From assembly GCA_910890315.1 (NCBI GenBank), contig CAJVGD010000016.1, forward strand, positions 186,001-250,000: DNA of 64,000 nucleotides, given 5' to 3'. Shown here piece by piece: positions 11,149-25,817 of the stretch (positions are counted from its first letter, which is position 1; each line of letters opens with the position of its first letter). A program made the translations under genes and the position numbers. The notes below the pieces were generated by a model, which did not search any database, was not told the DNA's origin, and saw only the letters and a program-made list of their open reading frames with translations. This DNA comes from Serendipita indica DSM 11827 (Eukaryota; Basidiomycota; Agaricomycetes; Sebacinales; Serendipitaceae).

Positions 11149-11658
11149 TTTGTATGTTTCTTGCTATTTGGAATAAGCTTAAATGCGCTACGTGAAGAGG
11201 AGCGGACCAGGGTTTGCTTACTCTCGTCACCATGCGATCACGACGAAGGTCACCGGAAGGCGGCCGCAGACGGCTACCTCAATGACCGGACGGCCCCGCT
11301 CGTTTGCCAATCAACCGTCATTGTCTGTGTAGTGTCATTCCACAGCGCAAAGTCCCAGCGCAATCGGGTAGTAGGCGCAACCATGTCAGACGTCCGTGGC
11401 AACGTTACTCGGCCTGGAAACGTTGAGAATTCTGCCCTTTTCGAAGCAGTAGGCTCATATCTTTGTGAATGGGAGAACCTACAGTTCAGTTTATGGGCAC
11501 ACTTTCAGGTCCCCAATCAGGTCAGAGAGCTTCTGAGAGAGTAAGTAACTGGCTCCCTGGTTTCTGGATTCGCACCTCTGCCGAGGTAAATAGGCAAGTT
11601 GGCCAAACCTACTCCCGACTACAACCTTATAGGAACCAGGACCACGGACTCTCAAGAG
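11149..11658. promoter_or_regulatory. divergent promoter region, aldehyde dehydrogenase 1 and DUF6535 gene
   Basis: About 510 bp separate two divergent starts. An ATG at 11383 opens a 53-codon frame and GTAAGT follows at 11541, so a 5' exon of the plus-strand gene may lie here. I could not join it in frame to the main gene. No firm core promoter element was found. Confidence 0.4.
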
Positions 11659-14600
11659 ATGAGCACACAAAGAAAAAGAGGCCTTTTTAGGAAACCAAAA
11701 CGAGACCATTTAGCAACACCAATCAAGACCGAGACAGGCAAGAAGAGCGTTTGGGAGCACTACAACGAGCGAGCAGAGACAGTCGACCGAGAACTAGTTA
11801 GAGACAGCAATGATAGTCTCAACACTCTGCTTATCTTCGTGAGTGATTTTGTCGTTTCTGTGATGCGGCGCTTAATGAAAATCTGGTGGTACAAAGGCGG
11901 CGCTTTTCTCTGCCATTCTCACCGCATTCATAGTCGAGAGTATGAAGCTATTGGAGGAAGACCCCGCCGAAACATCGCGCGACATTCTCCTTACCCTTAG
12001 CCGCCAGCTTGCAAACAACTCTTTGCCGGCTTATTCGAGCTCAGCTACGAAGGAATTCACACCGCCGGCGTTTGCAGTACGCGTCAACTCGTATTTCTTT
12101 GCGAGCATTTCCTGCAGTCTCGTCGCGGCCCTCGGTGCCGTCCTCGCTTTACAGTGGATTGGCTCCTACGATGTTGGGTTAAACGCAACTTCGGCCGAGG
12201 ATCGTGCTATGCAGAGGCAGTTGCGGTGGGAAGGTATATCTAATTGGAAGATGAGAGAGATCATCTCCGCCTTCCCGGTCCTTCTCTACGTTGCCTTGCT
12301 GATGTTCCTTGTCGGATTGGCAGAATGGCTGTGGCACATTAATCGCAGTGTTGCTACAATCGTCATTTCTGGTTTATCAGTTGCTACGATACTCTTCGCT
12401 ATCACAACAATCGTCGAATATTTCGACGTTTTCTCGCCATTTCGCACACCACTGTCTCAATTGCTCGCATACTTCACGATGACGGGACAAAACCTGGCCC
12501 GAAGATTTATTCTCCGTGGGAAGTACGTCCCGGAACCACTGACATTCAGGGAACGCGAACGGAATGAAGTTCAGAGACAGCACGAACATGCCTATCAGAA
12601 TAGTATTCTATGGCTAGTTGAGCAGACAGAAGACGTCCCCTCGTCTCATTCACAGTTTTTGGCCGTAGTCGAAGAGTCTCTAGGCGGCACTGGCTCTTGG
12701 TTGCTAATGCCCAGGCCCGTACTCCTCTCAAGCAATCAGTGGAGAATGGTTTTCAATAGGATTGTTGCCCCATATTTTGGCCTCGACGACTCCAGCGATC
12801 TCAACGATGAGGATACATCGACTTTATTGGCTGTGACTAGGGCTCTAATCCGCCTCCCACCAAGCGTGTTCCATGACACTCATTTGGCATATGCTGTGGT
12901 TTCTATGCTCAATGAATCTCAGAAGTCACTGCTCGGGCTTCTCATCAAAATTCTGATCATGATTAGAAGCTCGGCAGTCCCCTCAGAACCCCAGACTCCA
13001 GATTTACCTGAGATCGTTGAGTATGCCGAAGAAGTCGAAGTGTCTATTATATTTGATCTCGACCGGCTTGTCACTGTTAGGTTTCTTCAATGCCTAGAAT
13101 TAGAGAAAATATCCACTATTTCTGGTCTCTGTCGACTTCTAGAGCCATTCGACCTGCGTGGCAAGCATAAAAAGGACTGGCTATTGGTTGAAGACATCAA
13201 TATTTTAAATGCACTAATGGATATTGCGTATTCGCTAGCGGGCATGCCTTATTCAGCGGTGCATTCAACTATTTGCATCGTAATCGCATTACAGTACCTT
13301 GTAGGGAGGGAATTATTGGGAATAACAATCACAAAAATCGAAAAGGTTATAAAACTCTTTCAGATCTATCCAGAATTGGCTGTATCCCAGAGACGACACA
13401 TATATGGGACACTAATCCAAAACGATCTTCAATGCAAAGACGCACTCCAAGTCATACCTATGACTCTGGGCTTACATCATCAGTCTGATATGACAAAGGG
13501 CATTTCCAAGCTGTGGGCCGACGTGATGGAAGCAGCCGACAAAGTGGTCTCGTCTAGTCCTGGGATATACTATAGAAATGATTTAGTAGCACTAATCATA
13601 CAATTTCTTTCTGGTAGCGTATATGTCCAGGACCGCACTATCCATTTGGCTCCCCATACCTTCAAAGACAGAACGCTGGCTCTCATTTGCTCAATATTTG
13701 GACTATATTCGAATTTTAACCTGTGGGAAGAGCTGGAGGATGTGTCTGACATCTTATGGAAGGATCCTACGTGGATTCAAGCTGTCAAGATATGGTTCCG
13801 TGATTTTAGACACTTGGAACAAGGTATCCTAAAGCAGGAAACCCATAAAATGATAGTTCAAACGCTTGCGTATGGTCCACATCAACTTTTTGGGAGCCTT
13901 ATGCTTCCTTTATTGGACATAATCCGCTACACGGCACCGGAGGTGAGTTTTCCTGATAGAAATTTGAGTGTCGAGCTAATGTAATATCCAGACAGAGATG
14001 ATTGTGGAGTTTATATGCCACCCTCGCATGCTTTCGTGCGATGTATTCACTGAAACATGGGAAAAACGCCTTGAGATACGCCCCGCGATACTCTCCGATA
14101 TCTTGTGCTGTCTCAAAAACTCTCCAGCGCTGACAAGTAGACTAAAGGATGCAAGGTTAGAGCGGTACATTATCACCCTGAGCAGGATGGGGGCCTTTAC
14201 TCCCCTCTTCCGGCTTTTACAACACTGTATACAGGAATCTCCGGACCTGAAGACTCTTCATTGGTATATCGGGCTGGCGTACATACCACTCGAGCCGGAT
14301 ATCGTCAAAGGGGCAAGACCTAGATGTGTCATTATGCCCGGACGCACGGCTGAGACTCCGACCGATCTAAGGCTGTCCACCGAGTCCTTGGATATTATTG
14401 GTGGCCCATTCCATTCACTAAGTAAATCCGAACGGAAGTCGAAGATTTGACTGAATTAGTCTAGGACTACGTTTGCAGCATGTTGATGTGCCCATTTGGG
14501 AGGATGACATTGAATCTGACACCGTCAAGATTCGTGAAGGAATTCACAGTATGATACAGAAGAGTATGGAGGTATACGGTAAGTTGCATGCATGCACTCA

Positions 14601-14798
14601 TCCGCATTCTAACTGGTTGTACTAGGGCGTTGGTCGTCCTCAATCTCGGAAACAGAGAAAGAAAACTGGCAGGGAATACTCAATGACATCAAAGAGATCG
14701 AAAGAGGTGCAAAGCGCGGGTATATTGCCGTGATATCACCACCTGGCGCGGGTTGCTTCCGAGATCCAGACGGCCTGTGTTCCCGGAGCATCATGTAG
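11659..14798 (+). CDS. DUF6535-type polytopic membrane protein with long helical C-terminus
   Basis: Five exons (11659-11838, 11897-13942, 13992-14421, 14465-14578, 14626-14798) give 980 residues. The N-terminal domain matches the Agaricomycete DUF6535 pattern: VWEHYNERAETVDRELV, NDSLNTLLIF, FSAILTAFIVESMKLLEEDP and NSYFFASISCSLVAALGAV. Four membrane helices fall within about residues 60-290. The remaining 700 residues are soluble, Leu-rich and helical, without repeats or catalytic motifs I know. Function is unknown for the family. The start is the first ATG in frame, but an upstream exon is possible. The stop is 175 bp from the convergent transporter gene. Confidence 0.8.
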
Positions 14799-14973
14799 AC
14801 ATCCAAGGGACTCTTCTCGACTCTCGTTACAAATCTTTTTGGTTTCCATTCGTTCCCATGAATCTAGGTATGTGGTACTTGGGCTGATAAGGCAATAAAG
14901 TCTAGTGTCCAGGGCTACAAATCCTATTCCATGCGATTAGAAATACATTCTATCTCTATTTCGTAAAGTCCGT

Positions 14974-16776
14974 CTACTGGACAGAGTATTCGACACCACG
15001 CTCGCGCGCATCCTTTTCGTCTGGGTCAACACCCATCGTCTCGTCAATCAGGTACGTCGACACCAACCCTGCAATGCAAGTCGCAAAGAAGATCCATAGG
15101 ACGGCACTAGTACCAATCTTCGCCTTGAGCTGATTGAACACGAGAGAGGATAAGATGGCGCCGCACTTGCCAGCCGCAGCAGAGATACCGTGCGCAGAGG
15201 CACGGATACGGGTAGGGAAGAGTTCAGCTGCGACGATAAACGTAGTGGTGTTGGCGCCAAAGTTGAAGAAGAATTGCATGAACGTGAAGCAGACGAGGAG
15301 AGGTGCCTTTCCGAGGTGGTTGATTTCGCCCGCGAGAATGGCGAGGAAGAGGCCCGACATGGCAAAACCCATGTACTGTAGCTTTTTGCGGCCGACAATG
15401 TCGATGAGGAAGAGGGTAAAGTAGTAGCCTGGCAGGAAACCAAGCGAGGTGACGATGATGTTTCCAGTGGCGAGCGAGAAGAGCTTGTCATAGACGTCTC
15501 CCTTTTTGCCGTCGTAGCCAATCTGGGCGAGCACGACGCTTTGATTGAGCTATAGAGACATGAGCACGAGGTTTCAAACTGTGAAAAGGCACGTACGTTG
15601 ATACCGTAAAAAGCGATATCGACCAAGAACCAACTGAACATGGAACCGAGCAAGAGGCGGAGATGGTTCCACGTCGAGAAGAATTCAACAAACTCCCTCC
15701 AATGCGCCTTTTTATCGGCAATCACGCCATGGGTCTCGTCTTTGGTGTCGGAGGGGGATGGGGGGACCTTGAGGCTCGACTTTTCCGAGTCGGCTTCGGC
15801 GACCTGAGCATTGGCGTTGGCATCTTGTTTCTTCTCCGTAACTGGTGGCAGCTCTGTGACGGTCCCAGTCTCCGCAGCGCCTTCTCGCGCCTTTGTCAAC
15901 TCGAACTTTCGGGATTCCGGGAGAGTGAGACGCTGGTAGAGCGTGCCAAAGGCTGGGATGAGTGAGAGACCGATGAGGATACGCCAGATCTTGTCGACAT
16001 CTTGCGTATGTCCGCTCTTCAGACGGCCTTTGAAGCCCTCGAGGGTGACAATGGTCACCAGTGAGCCAACAAAGGATCCCCAGCCTTGGTTGGCAAAGAT
16101 GAAAGTGAGGAGTGTACCGCGTCGGTGAATGTTTGCGCGATCAGAGACGACGGTGGCAGACATTGGGTAGTCACCGCCAATTCCAATACCGAGGAAGATG
16201 CGGCAGATGGTGATCCAGGTCAAGACACGGTGGCCGTCACTGAACCAGGCCGGGGAGGACATTTGGAAGATGGTGGCGATGATGATGACCATGAGCTCCT
16301 TGCCATAGATGGCTTTTCGACCAAAGGCGTCTGCGAGGAGGCCGAAGAGAACTTGGCCGACGACGCAGCCTGGATGAGGAGGGAAGCGAGGTGAGTCGAA
16401 CCAGCCGGCGGTAGCTCAGCTAGGCACGTACCAATATTGGCAGCGGCTTTCATGAGGTCTTGTTGCTTTGCTGGGAGACCGGTGTGAGGGAAGTAGACCG
16501 CAGCGAGCATCGGCGCGACCTCTATTGGCAGACGTCAGTAACGGTTCGAGCTTGGTGGCATAAACGTACGGTTGATGATGAACCTAAGATGCGTCAGTAT
16601 GTAGTTTAGTATAGTACAAAGAGTACGTACAGGTCATAGGCATCGACGAAGAAGCCTGTCCCGGCGAGACCTACGAGCTTGACCTGTGGCCAGGAGAGCA
16701 TCCATGGCTTTTTCGCCTTTTGGGACTCTTGGTTGTGCTCGTAGTTTTTACCAAAGTGATCGAGATCGGCCAACAT
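14974..16776 (-). CDS. PHO84: high-affinity phosphate:H+ symporter, PHO84 type, copy 1
   Basis: Five exons (16631-16776, 16570-16583, 16432-16521, 15597-16369, 14974-15549) give 532 residues. This major-facilitator transporter brings inorganic phosphate across the plasma membrane with protons. Seen: FFVDAYDLF in helix 1, VVGQVLFGLLADAFGRKA, the family signature FLGIGIGGDYPMSATVVSDR, NQGWGSFVGSL, a charged central loop of about 80 residues, and FNFGANTTTFIVAAELFPTR with ISAAAGKCGAI in the second half. Exon 2 is only 14 nt and occurs identically placed in copy 2 (36973-38738). The two proteins are close paralogues; this one has a ten-residue longer central loop. Confidence 0.93.
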
Positions 16777-17579
16777 GCTTTCAAAGTCGTCTTAGGCGGC
16801 GAGGAGAGAAGGGGGATGGGCGAAAACCTGGTCACACGAGCAAGAATTCGAGTCTCATTTATGGACGCGGCTGGTGCTGGCGCTCTACGGATGAAAGCTC
16901 CAGTAAACACTGCGCACGTTCGTCGCGTACGAGAGCCCCGCGCTGTTCGACACCCTCGGCCATCTGATTGCCGTTTGGTGCTCGCTCATTAGCTTTTGTT
17001 TCGTCTGTGCCTCTCCTGCCCCTTTGGGCTGAAGTCGACATGCCGTTATCTACGACTCGACCAGCGGCGTATTTTGCTGCCAATCACGGCATTGACGAGC
17101 TTGATAGGACGCTCAGACGCACGACAGATGATTGAGATTGAGACGGGTCCAGCGCTGGTCCAGGCCGCGCGGCCATGACCGTTTGCGTATCGTTTTTCCA
17201 ACGAACGTTTGTCGCTTGTTCCGCTTTGCCATGCCGCCCAACGGATCGAACGAGAACCCCCTTCGATTTTCGTGTCGTGTGACCACTAAATTCCTCCCCC
17301 GGATCAACCAGAACCGGCCATCGTTGTCTTCCACCGGTTTGGATCACGTCTCTCCTTTATCTTATCCACTTTTTTATCCAGCCGAGCCACCGAATAAAAA
17401 GATGGAAATCATGTGCTGCTGTGGCATTCACAGGTATAGTCGAGGAAAAAGGCAACGTAGATTGGATTCAAGTATCAACCAACATCGAGATCTCATGAAC
17501 CACCCAATCGAAAGATCACTATCACTACTGACGTGCAACAAAGCGGCATTTGACGTTGGTTGGGAACCTAGATTCAAAG
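16777..17579. promoter_or_regulatory. upstream region of phosphate transporter 1
   Basis: About 800 bp between the transporter start and the P450 stop, both on the minus strand. One CACGTT, the core read by Pho4-type bHLH regulators in yeasts, lies at 16915-16920, and one CACGTC lies near 17345. No gene is supportable here. Confidence 0.4.
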
Positions 17580-19568
17580 TCAGCGTGGTACACAAGTCAA
17601 GGTCGATACCCACTTGAATTTCCCCTCGCTGTGCGTAAGACCCGTTGGTGCCTTGTCGCCTTCCAGCGGGAGCACATCATATGTCGCAAGGAGAGCAGCG
17701 GCGTAAAGCATACCATTACGGGCGCTAAGGAACCGCCCTGGGCATATTCTATAACTCATATGTTCGATATGGTCATATTATAGAAACGAATAAAGAGACT
17801 GACCTTCGCCCAAACCCGAACGGTATCGAGTCCACATCGGGTTGACCAAGTTCTCGCTGAACCAGGAACCGGTCGGGATTGAAAACATCGGCATCCTTTC
17901 CCCAGAATCTCGGGTCACGCAGCATGAATCTGACAGTGTTTAGTCTAGACCCATAGCAGGCCGTTCTCAACTTACTCAATGTTTGGGATGATTACCGTGC
18001 CTTTCGGGATAAAGTACCCCTTCCAGACGTCATCCTGCAGCGAGCAGTGGGGGATCGCTATCTTATCTATCAGCAACAGTTCAGCGAGTGAATAAAGAAC
18101 GGACAAACGGACACAGGTGCATGGAATCGTATCGATTCTCCACACTGCTCGAAGATAGGTCAAACTGTCCATCTCCGAGGCACGCGGGACCCGTCCACGT
18201 CCAATCTTGTCGTCGAGTTCAGTCTGGATCTTGCGAAGGATATCCGGATGAATGACCATCTGGCCAACAAAGTTGAGCAGAGCGATGGATGTCTAATAAC
18301 ACATCAGTCTCGTGCATCTCATAGGTACATTTTTGACACGGACTGTATCTACTCCGCCTGAAAACTGGTCAGAATGGTGTCTAAGTGATATCCAAACGCA
18401 TACCGATGTAAAGCATTGCCACCGCGTCTCGGAGATCCTCCTTGGTGAACTCTGTTTCGTTCAAGTACCGGGATACGATGGACAAGTCTCCTTTTCCTTG
18501 ATCCTACGACAAGATATGAGCCGAGAACTTTATGCCAAAGACAACCATACCGCTGCCAGCTTCACCTCGTCGTACGCTACGCTCCGCAATTGACTTAAGA
18601 TATATTTCGACTTGTCGGCAAACTCGTGGAAGGAAAGTCCGGGCAGCCACTTTGGAAGGTATCGCGCTATTACGTTGATAAGCAAGGAGTGAAGAAAGAA
18701 ATGAACAACCAACCGATTGGAATGATGTTGGGAGCCATACGGAAGTGCTGCTGCTCGTGATGATCGTGATGGCTTGCTCATTGAGCTGGACTAGTTGACT
18801 GCCATGCTTCTTTGCAACCTTTTCCCCATAAGCGAGCTTCAGGACCGAGCCCGAGACGGTGCTACGGTTGTTGAGTTGATTCAAAAACAAAATTGTAGGC
18901 TTACTCTACAATAATCTCGCGGGGATCTCCGGAGAACCCAGTGAATGCGGCGACGAGCTTCTCGGCATCGGCTTCAAGAAGAGTGTCAAAGTCTGCCACT
19001 GCTCTCGGACCGATGGACTTTCTAAACACTTTGCGCGCTTCGTTGTGTTTTGGACCTGGCTGTGCTTGAGAAATACTCCACGAGAAATCCATCCTTTTTT
19101 GTAACCAAGTCAGCCGCAACGTCAGTTATATACGAGGAAAAGTCGCACAAGACATTGACCATAAAGTTATCTGGTCGACCTGAATAGATTCCAGCACGCT
19201 TGTTGAGCATATCATCTGCGTCACTCAGCGAGTTGAGGATCAAAATCGGTCGCTTTGGAAGTTGGATATAAATTACGTCTCCTAAAGGCAATGTTAGATT
19301 CCAAGGTGCCTTAGTATGAGGCATACTTACCATAAGTCTTCGTCCACGCAGTGAAAGTCTCCGTCCATCGATCCTTTGGGAAATTCTTCACATTTCCGCC
19401 AAGTAGCGCACGTGGAGGTCCCGGAGGCGAGGTGTTCTTGTCATCTACGACGTGGACGTATGGCCTCGATAGCCTTTGCTTTACAAAATACAATGTCCCG
19501 CCAGCAACGAGGGAGGTAGCAAGCGTTGTGGCGAGGAGAATTGTCGTTGCTGGTGTCTCCGAAGTCAT
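17580..19568 (-). pseudogene. cytochrome P450 of the basidiomycete multi-gene type, frame broken as assembled
   Basis: A microsomal P450: N-terminal helix (ILLATTLATSLVAGGTLYF), SPPGPPRALLG, YSGRPDNFM, PGPKHNEARKVFRKSIGP, GGVDTTSIALLNF as helix I, PHCSLQDDVWKGYFIPKGT, FNPDRFL and the heme loop FGFGRRICPGRFL with its Cys. First exons: 19331-19568, 19134-19281, 18905-19093, 18714-18861, 18551-18666. Two breaks were seen. Near 18730 the frame changes between NEQAITIIT and MAPNIIPIARYLPKWLPG. Near 18139 the frame of LTYLRAVW must shift to read the ExxR motif ESIRFHAPV, as if two bases were missing. It is either a young pseudogene or an assembly with indels. Substrate unknown. Confidence 0.75.
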
Positions 19569-19930
19569 TACTATGTTTTTCCCGACGGACGGGGCGTCAA
19601 ACGGTGCAATGAACAAGGAGGAAAGGGGTAGAACGCCTGTTTGGCGCGGCATTGGGGGCTCATACTATCCCAAAAGGCAATAGACTCGCTCCTGTCATTC
19701 TGAGGCACTCCAATGATCCGGCAGCCGGTGAAATTGGTTCCACGTTTGCCTAAATAAGATCAGGTCCAAGTTCATAAGGTCAGGTCCGAGTTGATGGACC
19801 AACGTTCGAGCCTTTGGGATCCATTGATGCTTTGGGAGTTTGAAAGATCCTTTATCCAAACCTACAAGTTACAGTGCTCTGTAGTCTATTCGCCGCGGCT
19901 ACACCCTTACAACTCGGCAATATTCTTGAA
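19569..19930. other. intergenic between P450 start and MCM6 stop
   Basis: About 360 bp. Near 19746-19795 two short related segments (agatcaggtccaagtt and aaggtcaggtccgagtt) form an imperfect direct repeat. No gene seen. Confidence 0.5.
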
Positions 19931-23250
<3,320 letters not shown>

Positions 23251-23518
23251 GGCTAGTTACGGTGAAGGTTAAGCAACGTTTGCATTGTGGCCGGGCTCAG
23301 GTGTCGTTCAAGAATTCAGCAAAGATGGCCCAGAATTATGTATATTGAAATAAGAACCAAATAAGTATATTGAAGATTGCATTAATTGAGTTGACCCTTC
23401 ACGATGGCTCGCGCGCAGCAGTAGGCAAGCATACCACCCTTACTGTACAACTCAAAGACAATGATTAGTCTTATAAAGACCTCATAAGCGAGTTATCTAT
23501 GCCTAATATCGGAGGGAG

Positions 23519-25654
23519 CTATTTGTGGAAACCAAAACCATCGTCTTGCAAACCCACCCTCACAGTGCGTCTTCTCTGACGCAGCTCAGGCCAGCTACCA
23601 GCCGATAAAGGACTCTCATCGAACATCTCCTCGCCTTCTAGCATCCATCGGGTTTCACTTGTATCGGCATCTTTTTCAAATGCCTCATAAACGAGGCCAG
23701 TAGGTTCGCATAACCTTCGCCGCGCAATGTCGATCACGTTGACGACTTGATCTTCTCCATTTCCTCTTCGTCCTGGAGGGCCAGATTTTGGAATCACAAA
23801 GGCAGTGTTATCCACCATCGTTGCCAACCCAGCTAATACGATCCCAAGAAGCGCAAACATTCCCAGACTCACAATAAACGCCACCAGGGTCCATGTTGGG
23901 ATGATTGTCGCCAACACCTCGTGCACAGTAGCTAATCTTTCCACCGGTAAAGAGGAATCGAATGCCCCATGACCCAAGCCAAGCATAGTGCGTCCTATTT
24001 CCTCACTGACCTTCCTTCCCACCTCCTTTGATGAAGCACCCGAAGTGGCAAGCAGCGTGAGGGAATTCGACAGATCTCTGACAAGCAAAGGCGAGTTACT
24101 TGCATACAGCACGGTACTCAATGCTTGTGTAGTGGCTTGGTCGGATAGACTGGAAGATTCGATAGTGTAGGTGCGGTTTAGATATGTGTAAATGACGTCT
24201 AAGATCGACACAGTACACCCGAGGAGTGTGTACCGAATTCTTGCTGATCTCCCCATTTTCGGATTCGCACCGCCAGAGTACAGATACCCATCATCCTTCC
24301 CTTTGATGCACTCGTTCCCATCGTCTGTTTTCTGCGCGCAGACCTCGTCGAGTATGCTCGTATCTAAGTAGGATGCGACGTTGACAATGACACGAAAAGG
24401 ATTGGCACTGACAAGCGTGGGCTTTGTCATTTGCATCTCTGCATCTACCTCTACCAATTCGTCCTCACCGCGCTGCTCGAGAGGCTCACTGAGCATCACG
24501 GCGGTGTCATTTCGAAAGTTCGACCAATATTTTGGCCAAGTCGGTGGTTCACACGCAAATGCCGTGCAGAGTGGCCACCATTGATCTACAGACACCTCAG
24601 GTGGAACATAGGCGAGAGGATAGTGATATGTTGCGTCGCATGCCGTCTGGAGATCACAAGCAGAAGAAAATGGGGTGCATGACGTTGATACAGCTGTTGT
24701 TCGCGTGCGAAAAGTTTTGTCGTCTGGTTGGAGCGCTGGTGTGAAGATGGCTATCGTCTCTTCCTTTCCAGGTGATGGAGAGGTATACGAGATCCGGTTT
24801 TTCGAAGATGAGTCTGCGATAAGCCGAATTCCTTCTTGGAATTCAGCTGATTGACGAGGACCAAGAGCACCTATTGGCTTGATTGTACAAGCATTGCCAT
24901 CCTTGTCGGGTGAGTTGCAGTCTGATCTAAGTGTCGCACCGTAGAGATCTGTGGTACTGAGTATAGATGTATCTATTTGAGCTCCGATGACACTAACATG
25001 ACGGGTCGTCGAGAGGGAATGTAGCGCAAAGTCGAGACCAACGAGGAGGTATGAAAGGACGAGGGTTATGAAGAGAATTATGAAGGCGTAAATCAGTAGG
25101 TATGAGGTGCTGCTTCTTCGTCCGGTCCCCCGGACAAGGTAGCGCAGCGTGCGCCAGAGGTCGACCGGATTTGCCCCCTGAAAGAGACCAAGGAGAAGGG
25201 TATACTGATACGGAGTTGGCATCCCGTCTGCTTGCTTCCGAGTTGATGCACCAAGCCAACCGTGAGCGATTGTATACGCTGCAAGGCCCATGACGAGGGG
25301 TACGCAAGTGAGGACAAACTTGCTAGCTGTCGCGGTGATTAAAAGCACATTTCCTTGCGGAACGGCTGTTATCACTTCTGTGCTTGTCCATGAAATCCTG
25401 GAATTCAGGATATAGGCGAGCAGTCCAAGTCCAATTCCAAGTGTGAGAACAAACACAGTGACTGCAAGTTTGACGATGCGTGCTGCAATTCTAAGCGATG
25501 CTGAAGTAGTAGTGGGCTGGGAGCTGAGACTCGGATGGGTGGTTTGCTGGGAAAATGTGCTCGAGGACGGAACAGCAGCATACAGGTGACTATACGCTTC
25601 CGGGTGACCAGAATATCTGGGGTTGTTTGGGAGAAAGGAATTCCCTGGATCCAT
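23519..25654 (-). CDS. membrane protein of unknown family, A-type, copy 1
   Basis: Intronless, 711 residues. A Ser/Pro-rich cytosolic N-terminus is followed by helices at about residues 60-83, 103-131 and 185-211, a large ectodomain to about 585, a fourth helix (to about 611) and a 100-residue tail. Motifs: TATASKFVLTCVPLVMGLAA, PTPYQYTLLLGLF, several Cys pairs (SDCN...ACTI; CDLQTACDATYHYP), N-glycosylation sites (NDT, NRT), SANPFRVIVNVASYLD, GYLYSGGANPKMGRS and the tail motif GLVYEAFEK. It is divergent from the B-type gene at 25818, with which it shares topology and motifs, and close to copy 2 at 28247-30334. No database family is known to me. It is probably a surface or endomembrane protein, with no enzyme motif. 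Confidence 0.85.
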   Translation of the reverse strand: MDPGNSFLPNNPRYSGHPEAYSHLYAAVPSSSTFSQQTTHPSLSSQPTTTSASLRIAARIVKLAVTVFVLTLGIGLGLLAYILNSRISWTSTEVITAVPQGNVLLITATASKFVLTCVPLVMGLAAYTIAHGWLGASTRKQADGMPTPYQYTLLLGLFQGANPVDLWRTLRYLVRGTGRRSSTSYLLIYAFIILFITLVLSYLLVGLDFALHSLSTTRHVSVIGAQIDTSILSTTDLYGATLRSDCNSPDKDGNACTIKPIGALGPRQSAEFQEGIRLIADSSSKNRISYTSPSPGKEETIAIFTPALQPDDKTFRTRTTAVSTSCTPFSSACDLQTACDATYHYPLAYVPPEVSVDQWWPLCTAFACEPPTWPKYWSNFRNDTAVMLSEPLEQRGEDELVEVDAEMQMTKPTLVSANPFRVIVNVASYLDTSILDEVCAQKTDDGNECIKGKDDGYLYSGGANPKMGRSARIRYTLLGCTVSILDVIYTYLNRTYTIESSSLSDQATTQALSTVLYASNSPLLVRDLSNSLTLLATSGASSKEVGRKVSEEIGRTMLGLGHGAFDSSLPVERLATVHEVLATIIPTWTLVAFIVSLGMFALLGIVLAGLATMVDNTAFVIPKSGPPGRRGNGEDQVVNVIDIARRRLCEPTGLVYEAFEKDADTSETRWMLEGEEMFDESPLSAGSWPELRQRRRTVRVGLQDDGFGFHK

Positions 25655-25817
25655 GTCACCGTCGAGTTCAAGGAGAGGAAGGTAAAGTCAAGCTCCGTCT
25701 TTTCGACAATGCTGGCAAACAGCCCATTCAACTTTTGCCTGTCAACTGTCAATGCGAAATTCAATAAGTGTTTCATTAATGTTATTTCAACCTTTGGTCT
25801 CTTCAGTATCCTTTGCT
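25655..25817. promoter_or_regulatory. bidirectional promoter of the A1/B1 pair
   Basis: 163 bp lie between the two divergent ATGs. Positions 25713-25753 match 30405-30445 in the second pair over 41 nt with only a few differences (TGGCAAACAGC, ATTCAACTTTT, CCTGTCAACTG). The rest of the spacer also aligns but less well. A shared element driving both genes is inferred. Confidence 0.6.

Noticed and set aside
16990-17620. Open frames of 60-160 codons upstream of phosphate transporter 1
   Set aside because: Composition is not coding-like and frames overlap on both strands; the region is better read as promoter.
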